Positions 11,557-23,271 are shown, counted from the first letter of the stretch. The stretch is 64,000 bases of DNA from Ipomoea triloba (GCF_003576645.1 NC_044919.1:21264372-21328371), one strand, 5' to 3'. The notes: generated by a model from the letters alone, not told the origin. Program-made: numbers and translations.

Positions 11557-13153
11557 GTCATACAACATCGTTTCGGCTCCCAACTTTAGCATCCATTGCA
11601 ACTTCATCATAATTAGACTTTGCTCCCCAAGCTTGTTATTTATCCCATTCTTCTTAGTTCATAACACTGTCGCACACCTTTTTTATTTTTTTTTTTATTT
11701 TTTTTTTACTTTATTTAAAATTATTAAAATAAAATTAAAAAATAATTATTTTATTAGGGTGACCGTCACGTTAGTGATAGCGAGAGGAACATGTCAATTT
11801 TAGTCAAATTGCATAATTTTGGATGATTAAATGACTCATTTGCAATTTTTTGAGTTGAATGACTCAATTGCATTTTTTAGTGTAATTTGGTGGCTAATTT
11901 GAACCTTTTTTCTAAAAAACATATAGTTTCTAAGTTCTATATATTGCATGCAGAATAAACCTTATGACGTTTTGCATGGATTTGACTCTATACCTAATTG
12001 AAGATATGTTTCATCTCAATTAAAATGTTAAAGTAATAGTTGAATTACACATTTATATATTTCATATATTATATGCTCAATAATTACTACTACTACTAGT
12101 TAAAAGTATATAACTTCATTACGATTAGTAGATTTTTCAAATTATTATCCATATTATAATTTCATTTTCAGAAATTCATATCAGCAATACCTGAAGTCCA
12201 AAAATTGCTGTATAATGATCCATATTATCTTCATTTATCATACAATAAAATTTTAATAAGTTGCTAAGAAACAGAATACAAAAAATAAAGAGAAAATATA
12301 TAATAAAAAAAACCTGGAAACAAAAATAAAAATTAAAAAAATAAAATAAAGACAAATCTAAGCTGAAATCAATGGCTCATTTTGCATACTGTCTTCTAAT
12401 ACTGCAGTGGAGGATTTTTCTCTTTTTGGCGTTCTGTAAATGGCATACAATATTAGTTGTGCTGCCCCAAATACGAATCCTGTCCCATTTGGTACCTGCA
12501 CACATTTTATTTTTCTATTTAGTAAGTTACAAATTCAATAACTGCTGCAAGAAGTGTTTTTTTAGTATTAGTAAGTCTATTATAATGTAGTATTTGTCCA
12601 TACATATTTTCTTAACCTATTAAAGTACAAAAAGTCAATATCCTACTAGGATTCAAACATGTGACATTCCATTTGGGAGAGCCTAAAAAATGTCATTGAG
12701 TTACAAGCTACTCGGTAGAAGTGTGATTTTATTATGTTTTAGAAACTCTTCCAAATTAAAATGGATAGCACTACCTATGGTGTTTCCTTTTAAAACAAAA
12801 AAAAAAACCAAAATAAGTAGAATGGCTGTACTTATATAGGCAAAACTTGTTATTGTGTAATGTGGCCAAATAAATTACATAAAGTAAAGAATTACAAGAA
12901 AATAAACCAGTCTATGTTATTTATAATAGACCAATTTAAATCAAACAAGCAAGGATTCAAACTCGTAACCTTGTAGTTACAAGCATGGATCTCTTAATAT
13001 CTTGACCAAGGTTACCTCCACCTCTTATATGTTTAAGAGAGTTAAAAGTATAACTATCCACAAGCAAATACCTTTATTATATTTATTTGTGGAAGAAAAA
13101 TGATACTCTCCGCTCCCCTATTAAAATCACTACATAAAATTCATGACCAAAAG

Positions 13154-13154
<1 letters not shown>

Positions 13155-13192
<38 letters not shown>
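13155..13192. repeat. (TA)n microsatellite
   Basis: About 19 TA units in the intron of the truncated SWEET copy. The intact copy has only CTATATTAA here. Confidence 0.9.
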
Positions 13193-13197
<5 letters not shown>

Positions 13198-13709
13198 TTT
13201 TAAAAAATTATTATTTTCAATTTTTTATGAACTACTCATAAACTGGTTGATTTCACCTCTAATTTATAAAGAATATATATAATAATCAAATATTAAAAGA
13301 AGTACCCAATAAAATAATGGCACACTAACTATGACCCATTTCTTTTTATGAATTAATATCTCTTGTTGTCATGTGTCCAAACTTTATGGGGTGAAAAAAA
13401 GATGAGAAATAAAAATTATGACCTATGTTTCTTTCTGAATTAATCAAAGCATGCTAATTGTGAATTTAATAGGGAATAAAAATTGAAGTAGATAGAAAGT
13501 AAGAGTTCAAACAATATAATATTACTCTAAAATTTCTCAAAAAAAATAATATTACTCTAAAATTGTCCAGATTATTTAAGCTGAGGAATGTATAACATAT
13601 ATAATCTGTCAAAATCATTTGAGACCCAAGTCATTTCATTTTAATAATCTGATCGAGTTGGCAAATTTTCCAAAGATCAATTGCAAGTTACATTATTTGA
13701 GATAAGATT

Positions 13710-14180
13710 TGAAAAAAAAATGTAATGCGTAGCACACAGAGATGTTAAAACAACAGTTGTAACACAAGAGACTGATAACGCAGTTTGGGAAAAACCCTAG
13801 TCTGCGAGGCACTTCTCAATTTGAGAATTTGCCTAAATCCACTAAAAGCTTAATATTCAAAGTACATAGTTTTGGGACCAGAAATTACACAATAGATTGA
13901 TCTTCTCCTATCTAATCTATTGTAACCTAAACACATGTACTACTTTCTAGGGGAATTTTGAATCCTCTCAAACTCTCTCATACCTCACTAGATTAGCTAG
14001 GAAATCCATCTGGTGTAATGGTGAGAGGTCCTTTAAATAGCCAACTAATTAGAACCAAAACAGTATTGGTGTTATTCCTAGTTTGTTTGTGATTTGATTT
14101 CTAATCTTGGTGTACTCCTTTTCTGACTCGAATTGGAATTTCTTTTTGCTAACAATTGTGATCAACCTTTTGATTCAACA
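13710..14180 (-). repeat. 3' LTR of the copia element
   Basis: 471 bp, starting TGAAAAAAAAATGTAATGCG and ending TTGATTCAACA on plus. It is nearly identical to 17096-17567. The pyrimidine run at 14181-14192 is the polypurine tract on the element strand. Confidence 0.95.
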
Positions 14181-14930
14181 CTCTCCCCCTTTGTCAAATT
14201 TTTGGCAAAAACCTTGATTTCTCCCCCTTAGTTGATTCTCCTGTGTTTCCTCTTTTGGTCCTGAATCTTCTGTTTGAGTCTTTGTGACTTCAGGTCAGTA
14301 TGGTAGTTTTTGAGAGACAGAGGAGATGATTATAGTAGTACCAATTAGTGAGTAGATTCATTAGCATCAGAGTTCATCATTTGTTAATGATTTGAATCAT
14401 TTGGCTGTTTAGAGAAGTTTCATCATTAGTAGTATACATGATAGTTCATAGTATTCTGAACTTCATAGTAGCATTAATGGCACAAACATATGTTCTTATC
14501 AAAACAACAAAAATTTTGAGTACTATAGTATTCTGGACTTCATAACATCAGCAGCACAAGAATATGAACATCGGCAGCACAAAAATATGTTCTTATCATT
14601 CCAGCATATTAGCAAAAAAAACTTCATCATCAGCATATTAGCAAAAAAAACTTCATCATCAGCATAATATTCAGCAAAAGATTTCATCATCAATAGATCT
14701 TCAATAGATCATCAAAAAGAGTCAGAAAGTCAGAATTGAATTCATTTCCATGGGATTGGCTTGATATCTGGGACATATCCCTACCCCAAAACTGAAATCT
14801 GGCCTGCTCGCTGTGAAATAGAGTAGACCCCCTATCATGCTTCGATACAGAGTTTGTTCCACCTCCTTTCCTTCTGGATCTTTAGAGATCCTCTCTGTTG
14901 TTGGAACAGGTGTTCTAACAACTTTGCTTT

Positions 14931-17051
14931 CTATTTGAGTGGGTCCATATGGAGAAGTTCCATAATTCTTGAAGTGTGAACTCCTAGTGTTCTTTTGTGG
15001 CTACTCCTTGTCATTTTGTTTTCAAGACATGCATCATATTTTCTATTTTCATCAATGTCCAGGTTTGGAATACCTCGGTATGCTCCCCTTTTTAGTCCCT
15101 TTTTCCTATCATGAAAATTTATATGCCCCATACATTGATGCCACAGAAGTGTTTGATCGATAGTGACTTGGTTGCAGGTTAAATGGCTATCCCATGTGTA
15201 GCATTTATCCGAGGACATTTTTCCCATCATGACACATTCATGTCCTTGGTTGTACACTTTGCAATTTTCTTTTGAGAATTCTACCCTTAGTTCATCTTCA
15301 CACAGCTGACTTATACTGATAAGGTTTGCTTTTAAGCCTTGTACCAAGAAGACTCTTGGCAATCTGGGTAGACCATGGACATTTAGTGTTCCACTAGCAA
15401 TGATTTGCCCCCTTTCTCCATCTCCAAAGATTACATGTCCTTCATTTTTGTAATGGACGTCCTCTAGATTGTTTGGGTTTCCGGTCATGTGTCTTGAACA
15501 CCCACTGTCAAAGTACCAAACACTTGTTTCTTTGCTGATTTTTGAAGTATAAGCTGTGACTGGTGTTTGATTTTTTCTGACCCAGACTTTTTGGGCTGGT
15601 TTTTGTTCTTGCTTTGCCCAGATTCTGTTATGGAGATCATTTTGTCTTTTGTAGCAGTGTGCCTTGATGTGTCCCAATCTGTGACAGTAGTAACATCTGA
15701 TTCTTCTACGGTGTTGAAAGTGATGTTGTAACACTTCTCTGTTTTTGACTGCAGAATCGTTCCTTGTTGCTAAGTCTGGTTGTACTGCACTTTCAGTTAG
15801 TCTTCTTATTTCCTGTAGCAACTTGTCTCCCTCTTCTAGTAATTTCATTAACTTTTCTTGGGTTTCTTTGTGAAGAAGTATTTCCTTTTCCTTTTCACTT
15901 TTAAGGAAGTGATTTTCTTGCATGAGATTTAAGTTTACTTTGATGATTTCTTCCCACTTGGCGTGCAGCTGTTTATAGGAGTTTAATAGATCTTGCATGC
16001 CCTCCTTTGATTCATCATCGTCTTCATGATTTGTGAAAAATGCCACAAAATTGTTTTCTTCTTCACTATCTGAGTCATCACTCAAGGTTGCTACATATGT
16101 TTTGTTCTTCCTTCTTAGGTAATTTGGACATTCTGACTGAATATGTCCATATCCCTTGCATTCATAGCACTGTATTCCATCTAGGTTTGGATTCCCTTCC
16201 TTTTTGGGATTGACGGATTGGTTTTGTGCAAATGATGGACTCCCTTGATTATTTGAGAAACTCTTGTTCTTATTTCTGAATTTGTTAAATTTCTTGAGAA
16301 CTCTGTTGAAGTTTTTTGTCAACACAGCAATGGATTCTTCCATTTTTTCAGTATCTTCATCTGAGTTGGTGTCTTGTTTTGATTGAAAGGCTATTCCTTT
16401 GCCATTAGGCTTTTTGTTTTGCAGCATCTCAAGCTCATATGTTTTAAGGTTTCCCATTAGATCACTTAACTTGCAGGTATTGAGATCTTTGCTTTCTTGA
16501 ATAGCTATTACTTTCGTCATAAATCTTTCTGGTAATGATCGCAACACCTTTTTTACTAACCTGTTTTCAGGAATGGGTTCTCCTAAGTTATAGGCTTCCC
16601 CAACAATTTCTAGTATTCTTCCATTAAATTGTGTGATATTTTCTTCTTCCTCCATCTTCAGATTTTCAAACTGAGTTTGGATCATTTGTAGTTTTGATTG
16701 TTTGACTGTCGAGTTTCCTTCATGATGATCACACAATATATCCCATGCTGTTTTTGCTACATTTGTGGCAGCGATTAGTTTGAATGTTTCTTCACTCACG
16801 GCTCCGTAGATGGCATTCATAGCTTTTGAGTTATAGTTGAACTCTTTGAGTTCTTCTTCGCTCCAATTAGCATGACCTTTTGCTTTGTTATTGTCATCAA
16901 GGGGATGTTTCCATTCGTTTTCAACAGCCCTCCATACTCTTTCTCCTTGGGCTAATATGTAGATTTTCATTCTAGCTTTCCAATAAGAGTAGTTTGTACC
17001 ACTTAGGGCTGGTGGCCTGTTGTTTGACAGTCCTTCTCTGGGGAACTCCAT
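14931..17051 (-). CDS. Copia gag-protease-(partial) integrase polyprotein
   Basis: An uninterrupted 706-codon frame starts 30 bp beyond the primer-binding site. The N-terminal part (SGTNYSYWKARMKIYI to about residue 210) is the copia gag (UBN2/DUF4219 type). A CCHC zinc knuckle CYECKGYGHIQSEC lies near residue 295 and a second, CYYCHRLGHIKAHC, near 455. The retroviral-type protease active site appears as WYFDSGCSRHMTG (DSG in place of DTG/DSG) near 515. The zinc-binding pre-integrase region follows (LWHQCMGHINFHDRKKGL...). The frame ends soon after MELLHMDPLK, where the integrase core should begin. The long gag with two knuckles suggests a SIRE/Maximus-like lineage, which is an inference. It could supply gag but not transpose alone. 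Confidence 0.92.
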   Translation of the reverse strand: MEFPREGLSNNRPPALSGTNYSYWKARMKIYILAQGERVWRAVENEWKHPLDDNNKAKGHANWSEEELKEFNYNSKAMNAIYGAVSEETFKLIAATNVAKTAWDILCDHHEGNSTVKQSKLQMIQTQFENLKMEEEENITQFNGRILEIVGEAYNLGEPIPENRLVKKVLRSLPERFMTKVIAIQESKDLNTCKLSDLMGNLKTYELEMLQNKKPNGKGIAFQSKQDTNSDEDTEKMEESIAVLTKNFNRVLKKFNKFRNKNKSFSNNQGSPSFAQNQSVNPKKEGNPNLDGIQCYECKGYGHIQSECPNYLRRKNKTYVATLSDDSDSEEENNFVAFFTNHEDDDESKEGMQDLLNSYKQLHAKWEEIIKVNLNLMQENHFLKSEKEKEILLHKETQEKLMKLLEEGDKLLQEIRRLTESAVQPDLATRNDSAVKNREVLQHHFQHRRRIRCYYCHRLGHIKAHCYKRQNDLHNRIWAKQEQKPAQKVWVRKNQTPVTAYTSKISKETSVWYFDSGCSRHMTGNPNNLEDVHYKNEGHVIFGDGERGQIIASGTLNVHGLPRLPRVFLVQGLKANLISISQLCEDELRVEFSKENCKVYNQGHECVMMGKMSSDKCYTWDSHLTCNQVTIDQTLLWHQCMGHINFHDRKKGLKRGAYRGIPNLDIDENRKYDACLENKMTRSSHKRTLGVHTSRIMELLHMDPLK

Positions 17052-17080
17052 TAGGATCCTGCTAATAACTTAACCAGTTT

Positions 17081-17095
17081 GGCTCTGATACCAAT
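17081..17095 (-). promoter_or_regulatory. Primer-binding site of the copia element
   Basis: On minus it reads TTGGTATCAGAGCC beside the 5' LTR, complementary to the 3' end of initiator tRNA-Met. Confidence 0.92.
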
Positions 17096-17567
17096 TGAAA
17101 ACAAAAATGTAATGCGCAGCACACAGAGATGTTAAAACAACAGTTGTAACATAAGAGACTGATAACGCAGTTTGGGAAAAACCCTAGTCTGCGAGGCACT
17201 TCTCAATTTGAGAATTTGCCTAAATCCACTAAAAGCTTGATATTCAAAGTACATAGTTTTGGGACCAGAAATTACACAATAGATTGATCTTCTCCTATCT
17301 AATCTATTGTAACCTAAACACATGTACTACTTTCTAGGGGAATTTTGAATCCTCTCAAACTCTCTCATACCTCACTAGATTAGCTAGGAAATCCATCTGG
17401 TGTAATGGTGAGAGGTCCTTTAAAGAGTCAACTAATCAGAACCAAAACAGTATTGGTATTATTCCTAGTTTGTTTGTGATTTGATTTCTAATCTTGGTGT
17501 ACTTCTTTTCTGACTCGAATTGGAATTTCTTTTTGCCAACAATTGTGATCAACCTTTTGATTCAACA
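17096..17567 (-). repeat. 5' LTR of the copia element
   Basis: 472 bp, TG...CA, with the partner at 13710-14180. Most differences from the partner are C/T or G/A changes. Confidence 0.95.
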
Positions 17568-18127
17568 AGATTTAATATGCAACATCGAGAAAAATATCAT
17601 TCTCTTTATCCTTTGGTCACCCCTTAATCAAATTAGTTTAATTACCTTTTTAACTATTAATTCATAATATCAGTATTTAATTATTAATCCATAATTTATA
17701 TACACACATATCTTTGGAGCTGATGGAGGATGGAGGATAGATGAGAGATTCTCACTACAACCCAAATTTATTTAAAATTGATTAAAATAAAAAAAAACTA
17801 TTATTAAATACCATCAAAATTCGAAATCCAAACAAAAGGGACATAATAGTACCGTAACCACCAAATTAATAAATAATTCAATTAATTAATTAATTAATTA
17901 ATTATGGATTTGCGATGGAACAGATTTATTTTGTACTCAAAAAAACAAAAGATTTATTTTTAATTAAAAATTAAATGAAAAACTTACCCCAATAAACCAG
18001 TCACGAACTAAGAAAGCATACACAGCCCAAACGCCAGCGTTTAAACAGTTGAAAAGTGAGAGGTAGAATGGCATGAATTCCACACTCTTGGTCCTCAATA
18101 CCGTCCCCTGCCAAATTAAATAATATA

Positions 18128-19163
18128 TGATTGTTCGCATTGAAAATTTAAATGATTCTTTTAGACCGTGACATATTATTTAATTAATTGCTTTAATTAA
18201 TTAAATTTAACTGATATTTATTTAATTTAGTTAATTAAATGGCTCAATAAATAATTAATTGATCTAATTAATTAATTAAAAATAATTAGATGTTGGATTG
18301 TTCAGCCCAAGTTGGTGGAATAATTAATTGAGTTGGGTCAGACTAATTGGATTAATTGGGCCGCTTAAATTGACGGGTTTTGACTTGGTTTGGCCCATCA
18401 AGATTATATGTGGATTATATAATTTTGAGGAAATTGTGGATATGATAAATTGGTTCAAAAATATAAGGTCATGAACCTGGACATAATGGCGTACCAATAC
18501 ATTCCTTATATTTAATTCAAATATTAATTAAATATAATGATTATCCAAATAGATAGAGTTGGTTAGATTTTTTCTACCAGCTCACCACTATAAATAGTGG
18601 TTTCATTTTCAAGAAAAGGGAGCTCTGAAGATTTGAATACCGAAGCTCTGCCGAAATCTCGCCAGGATATTGTCTGGAATACGCTTGCAATTTATTTGCA
18701 CCGAGGGATACATCTGCAATTTATTTGCATCTCGGCACACTTCCAGTTCGTCATATTTCGAACTTGGTACACTTCCAGTTGGCATACTTCCAACTCGGCA
18801 CACTTCCAGTTAAGCATACTCTGAACTCGGTACACTTCCAGTTGGCATACTTCCAACTCGGCACGCTTCCAGTTGGCATACTTCCAACTCGACATAGTTC
18901 CAATTCGGCATACTCCGAATTCAGTACACTTCCAATCGGCATACTTCCAATTCGGCATACTCCGAATTCAGTACACTTCCAATCGGTATACTTCCAGTTC
19001 AGCATATTCTGAACTAGGCATACTTCCGATCAGCATACTTCTAGTAGAGAATCAGAGGACTTCTATACAGAGATTGTACCCATTTCTCATTTGATACATA
19101 GTACTTCTTGTAACCGATACTTTGAATTTTGAATATATACAATTCACGTTTTTCGCGTTTACA
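18128..19163 (+). mobile_element. 5' LTR of a gypsy-type element
   Basis: Starts TGATTGTTCGCATTG where the SWEET intron similarity breaks off (about 18127) and ends CGCGTTTACA before a primer-binding-like sequence. It has a TATA box (CTATAAATAG at about 18590), a minisatellite after it, and a late AATATATACAATT motif. No 3' LTR was found; the element is cut short at about 20926. Confidence 0.7.
18730..19040 (+). repeat. About 16-bp minisatellite inside the LTR
   Basis: Units alternate between forms like GGCATACTTCCAACTC and GGTACACTTCCAGTT, about 18 in total, with many point changes. They lie between the TATA box and the LTR end, i.e. in the transcribed part. The reading frames across it on both strands are by-products of the repeat. 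Confidence 0.85.
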
Positions 19164-19166
19164 TAT

Positions 19167-19187
19167 TTTGGCACGCCCGGTGGGACA
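19167..19187 (+). promoter_or_regulatory. Primer-binding site (gypsy element)
   Basis: TTTTGGCACGCCCGGTGGGAC directly follows the LTR end. It resembles the TTGGCGCC-GT-GGGGAC sites of plant Tat/Athila-like elements, with one insertion. Confidence 0.65.
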
Positions 19188-19402
19188 ACTCTGCCTCTCA
19201 TCTCTCTTCTCTCTACTACTAAATTACCTCTACCATCTCATTCAATGGCATCGAAAATCCCATGTTCAGGAAGACCTATGCCCAAGCTACTCATTCCAAG
19301 TCTACGCCTCTAGCCGGCTCCAACGCTACTTAGAAGGCGCAAGGTCCGCTGACCAGGATCTGCACCAAGAGCTCGGGGGTCCAATGGCTTGAACCTCATG
19401 AC

Positions 19403-20902
19403 ATGGCTCGAAGAGTGGATCAAAGAATCGACAATGCCCCAGTTGCCCCAAAGACAACTACTTATGCTGGGAGTCCGCCCTCTCCTAAGGGAGCTACTGC
19501 TAGTGGTAGTCCAACTTCTATGCAGGGGAACACCAGTAGCGGGAGTACTTCCCCCGTATCTCCACCACATCCATTATGGAAGGCTGCGCCTGAATGGACG
19601 CATGTCTATAATGTTATGCCTGCCATGACAACTAACACTGAGTCTTTGGAAGAGCAATTAGTTAGAATTGCTAAGACTCTGGAAGGAATGAATATTCTCC
19701 TTCAAAACCAAGATAAACGGATCAACACCCTTGATGATAGGGTAGGGAGCATCATGGAGAGACAAGGAAGTCATGCTCCAGGAAAGCAGCCCGAGGGGCA
19801 AGAAGAGGTTGTTCAGCAACCACAACTTCCTGCCAGCCCTACAGTGGGAGAAACTACTTCTCACTTGCCTGCAATTGAGAAAACTATACCAATCACCGAA
19901 GATATGATACCGGTGGAAAAGTTGAACGACTACATAATGGGGGCTATCAAAGGCAAGTTGGATGGAGGTCAACCCTCATATCTCTATGCTAAGCCCTACT
20001 CACAAAAGATTGAGGAGTTGAAAATGCCCTTCGCCTATCAACCTCCTAAGTTTCAACAGTTTGATGGCAAGGGAAACCCTCGGCAGCACATTGCCTACTT
20101 TGTGGAAACATGCAATGATGCAGGGACTTAAGGCGATTTGTTGGTAAAGCAGTTTGTACGTTCCTTAAAGGAAACCGCGTTTGACTGGTACACTGATCTC
20201 GAATCCGGCTGCATTGATAGTTGGCACGATATGGAGCGTGAGTTCCTAACCCGCTTCTACAGTACAAGGAGAACGGTCAGTTTCTCGGAACTCACCACCA
20301 CTGTCCAGTGGAAGGGCAAACGTGCCGGTGATTACATTAAAAGGTGGAGGGAATTGTGCCTAAACTGCAAGGAGAGGATATCTCAAACTTCTGCTATAGA
20401 GATGTGCATCCAAGGCATGCACTTCGAACTCTCCTATATCATGCAAGGGATTAAGCCAAAGTCATTCGAGGAGTTGTCCAGTCGTGCTCACGACATGGAG
20501 TTGAGCATCGAAGCTAGGGGAGGGCTCAATGTATTAAACTTGCCCAACTCCTCCAAAGCTCCTGCAAATCAAGAATTCAGGAGAGGAAATAAACCCTTTC
20601 CAAAATAAGAAAAGGAAGCAATGACTGTGAAGGCTACACCAATGACAGTCTTCACTAAAGCAAATGAAAGGCCTAGGCCGAGACCATTTTCTAGCCCGTC
20701 AAGGGGAGGTAGAAGGCCGACTCTTGAAGAAAGACAAGAGAAAACGTATCCTTTCTTGGATTCTGATGTATCTCCTATGTTTGATAAGCTACTCAAACTT
20801 AGGCTCATTGAGTTGCCTGAGATGAGACGCCCTGATGAGGCTTCAAGGGTGAATGACCCAAATTACAAGTACCACCGCCTATTGGGTCATCCGATTGAGT
20901 AG
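19403..20902 (+). pseudogene. Gypsy gag gene, broken by in-frame stops
   Basis: One continuous frame encodes a gypsy-type gag with a Retrotrans_gag core (AFDWYTDLESGCIDSWHDMEREF, then WRELCLNCKERIS). It follows a proline- and serine-rich N-terminal part and a coiled segment near LEEQLVRIAKTLEGMNILLQ. Three stops lie in the same frame: TAA at 20129-20131, TAA at 20606-20608 and TAG at 20900-20902. There is no frameshift between them, so decay is by point mutation only. The homology stops at about 20926, where another insertion begins. Protease and polymerase are not present. The protein type fits the Tat/Athila branch; I am moderately sure. Confidence 0.85.
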
Positions 20903-20926
20903 TGTTTTATCTTCAAGGATAAAGTG

Positions 20927-21477
20927 TAACACCCCCATTTTTAACACAAATTTTCTTAATTGAAATTTTACTATTACAATAGCGGAAACATTAACTAACC
21001 AAATGAAAACGGGTGTTACCGCCACGCTCAGGTATCTCTCCTATACCCAAACGCTAAGGCTAATTTACAACACTTAATAAATAATCCAAATTCAAACTTA
21101 ATACATTAAAATTGAAATAAATTACAACCAAATAATTTCTTCAAATAATAAATCTTCCAAGAGTGTCGATTCTTAAGATAGACTTATTCCATCCTCAACT
21201 TGATCCTATTCATGTCCACCTGTAAAATCATTTAATACAAAAACAGGGTATAGACAAAAATTAGCATAAGCTAAGTAAGAATCACTTCACCCCGTAAAAT
21301 ATTGGCTTGGATTTTATATTTTCAAAACTCATAATATTTTCAAAAGTCGTATATATCATTTATTCCATAATCTTACATAATAATATACTTTTCCAAAATA
21401 CATGTGGAAATATAATTTCCTAAAAATAACATATTTGTCAAGGAGAAGTCAATACTGAGTGGAGAAGTCACGGGTTA
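20927..21477. mobile_element. LTR-like insertion beginning TGTAACACCCCC
   Basis: The gag text ends abruptly at TGTAACACCCCCATTTTTAAC, a start shared by many plant gypsy LTRs. The stretch is AT-rich, with no coding frame. Its right limit is not visible. It may be a solo or truncated LTR. Confidence 0.4.
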
Positions 21478-22126
21478 ACAAAAAACGGGCCGGGACGGGC
21501 CGGCCCGTTTTTCAAACGGGTTGGGAAAATCCCAACCCAACCCATTGATTACAGACTAACGGGCTAAATGGGCCAACCCGTTAGCCTGTTTATATTATTT
21601 TATTTTATATTATTAAAATTTATTAGTTTTTGTATTGTTTAGAAATTAAACCCTCAACCTCTAAGTTAATAATTAACACTATTTTCAACTAAACACATGA
21701 ATCCTTTTTAACTAATATCATGTATGAATATATGCTCTGTTGTTTTATGTTAGTTGATGATGAGACTAATGTGCAGTTGATCATATACACACAGCAAACA
21801 TATATGTTAATTAAGATGTTATGTAAAATATGTATGTTAATATCGATATATATATATATGATAATTTATTTAATTAATTTTTAATTCTAATATAGTTTAA
21901 TTACATGTAACATACTAATCAAAGTCTTATTACTTATTAGCAAATAGCAACAACATTTTAAAATATTAATACAATACAATTACACAACAAATTTGAGGGT
22001 AGGGGGTTGGGGTGGGGTAGGAGTATGGATTATACGGGCCGGATTGGAAATCCTCTAACCCAGCCCGTCTAAAATACGGGTTAAACGGGCCCAACCCGAC
22101 GAGTTGGGCCTGTTTTGACAGCTCTA
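21478..22126. mobile_element. hAT-like non-autonomous element
   Basis: Both ends carry clusters of GGGCC/CCCGTT subterminal motifs (ACGGGCCGGCCCGTTT on the left, ACGGGCCCAACCCG on the right). The right end reads TTTTGACAGCTCTA, like hAT termini. The middle is AT-rich and noncoding. I could not find a matching left terminus or an 8-bp target duplication, so the left end may be broken. Confidence 0.5.
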
Positions 22127-22178
22127 TTTGTTAGCATTGAAAATTTGACAACTCTATTTGTTTTGACAGCTCTATTAA

Positions 22179-22635
22179 GCCCACAAACCGGTAATTGACC
22201 TGTTATTACCGATAATTTAGATTTTTCGACCACCGACGTCACTTTCCGGCGACCGGCGACGACTGAATCGTCGCCAGTCGCCATCTCCGGTGACTAGTCG
22301 CCTTCTTCACGGAGAAGGCGACAAGATTTGGTCACCTTCTCCGCCCTGGTCACCTTTTCCATGAAGAAGGTGACCATTTCTGGTCGCCTTCTCCATGAAG
22401 AAGGTGACATGTCGCCGGAGATGGTGACCGGTGACGATTCGGTCGTCGCCAGTCGTCGGAGAGTGACGCCGGTGGTCTGAAAATCCAAATGACCGGTAAT
22501 AACAGGTCAATTACCGGTTTGTGCGCTTAATTGCATCAATTTGACATGTTTGAGGGTTTAATTGCACGTTTCAAAAGTTCATGAGCCTAATTGACTTCTT
22601 ATGAAATGTTCGGGGGCCTATTTGACCCTTTTCCC
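22179..22635. mobile_element. Foldback element, left terminus missing
   Basis: 22179-22210 and 22494-22525 are inverted copies (CACAAACCGGTAATTGACCT with its reverse complement), and the inner arms also pair imperfectly (GACGTCACTTTCCGGCG against GAGTGACGCCGG). The GC-rich centre has repeated GGTGACC/GAAGAAGGTGAC motifs. The right end CCTATTTGACCCTTTT is the inverse of the start of the element at 63606. Confidence 0.7.
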
Positions 22636-22850
22636 TTATAATGATTATACTCTATGAAAGAAATCTCGAAAATCAAATCTCAACGATAATTTAATATAAT
22701 TAATTAGATTTTTTTTTGCATATATATAGTAAATTTGGATCAGACAATTACGTTACACATTAATCATCCACTTATCGACCACTCCATATTACTAACGTAA
22801 CTTTCAATTTTACAATTACACTAATCATCTGCCTATCAACCACTCCTAAG
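22636..22850 (-). pseudogene. Remnant of the SWEET exon 4-5 intron
   Basis: It aligns by eye with 30040-30245 in the intact SWEET gene (shared TCTCAACGATAATTTAATAT and AATCATCTGC-TATCAACCACTCC). This shows that all sequence from 18128 to about 22635 was inserted into the duplicate. Confidence 0.8.
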
Positions 22851-22882
22851 TCACATGCCATGTAGGATGCCACTTATATTAG

Positions 22883-23271
22883 TGATGGATAATTCACTAG
22901 ACCTGGGCCACATGGACCGGCCCAAGAGAACAACTAGATCGAGAAGGCCCAAGAAGGAGGCCAACACAGAGCTATTGAAGAGTTCGATAAGGATTAGACT
23001 TAGCATTTGTAATACTAGCAGGATTAGGGCTTATTAGCTACGTAGTAAGGACTCCTAGTATGAGGTAGTCCAGGATTCTTATTCCTTGTAGGGCTCTAGG
23101 CTCAAAATATGTATAAATAGACCCTCCATTCACAGAGAAAGGGGAAGCAATTCTAAGCAATACAATACATATATTCTCTCCATATATTTTCCTACATTTT
23201 TCCTATATTCTCGCTATTTTAGTAGGTAGTGTTGGTCTGCCTTTGACTATCCAAAAGTCATAAAACCAACA
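22883..23271 (+). mobile_element. LTR of a TGATGGATAAT family (copy 1)
   Basis: Starts TGATGGATAATTCACTAG and ends ATAAAACCAACA, with TATA box TATAAATAG at about 23112. It matches the LTRs at 48512-48852 and 50414-50773. No 3' partner was found to its right. Confidence 0.8.

Larger units (their letters stand above)
13705..17572 (-). mobile_element. Ty1/copia LTR retrotransposon, internally deleted, with 5-bp target duplication
   Basis: The element lies in the intron of the SWEET fragment. Target duplication AGATT is at 13705-13709 and 17568-17572. The intact SWEET copy shows the empty site (AATAAGATTTAATAT near 29085). LTRs are 13710-14180 and 17096-17567, both TG...CA. Orientation is minus: the primer-binding site adjoins the right LTR and a pyrimidine-rich CTCTCCCCCTTT (polypurine on minus) adjoins the left one. 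The internal part codes for gag and the start of pol only. Most of integrase and all of reverse transcriptase and RNase H are missing. The two LTRs differ at roughly ten sites by eye (about 2%), so insertion was fairly recent. Confidence 0.95.
12358..18107 (-). pseudogene. Truncated SWEET sugar-transporter duplicate (exons 5 and 6 only)
   Basis: Two exons of a SWEET gene survive on the minus strand. Exon 5-like 17988-18107 encodes GTVLRTKSVEFMPFYLSLFNC...; exon 6-like 12358-12495 encodes VPNGTGFVFGAAQLILYAIY... and ends in TAG. Both have the same length (120 and 138 bp) and splice signals as in the complete gene at 27559-31941, and both frames are open. Exons 1-4 are absent. Only a piece of the preceding intron remains at about 22636-22850. 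The intron between the two exons has grown from about 2.0 to 5.5 kb, mostly by the copia element at 13705-17572. The fragment cannot make a seven-helix transporter, but the open exons suggest a recent loss. Confidence 0.88.

Noticed and set aside
14969..15163. Plus frame within the copia gag-pol region
   Set aside because: Shadow of the 706-codon minus frame.
18597..19094. Overlapping open frames on both strands with repetitive Leu/Pro or Trp/Cys-rich products
   Set aside because: They are by-products of the about 16-bp LTR minisatellite; no start context, splice sites or homology.
22307..22510. Short minus frames in the foldback loop
   Set aside because: They arise from palindromic GAAGAAGGTGAC text; no homology.
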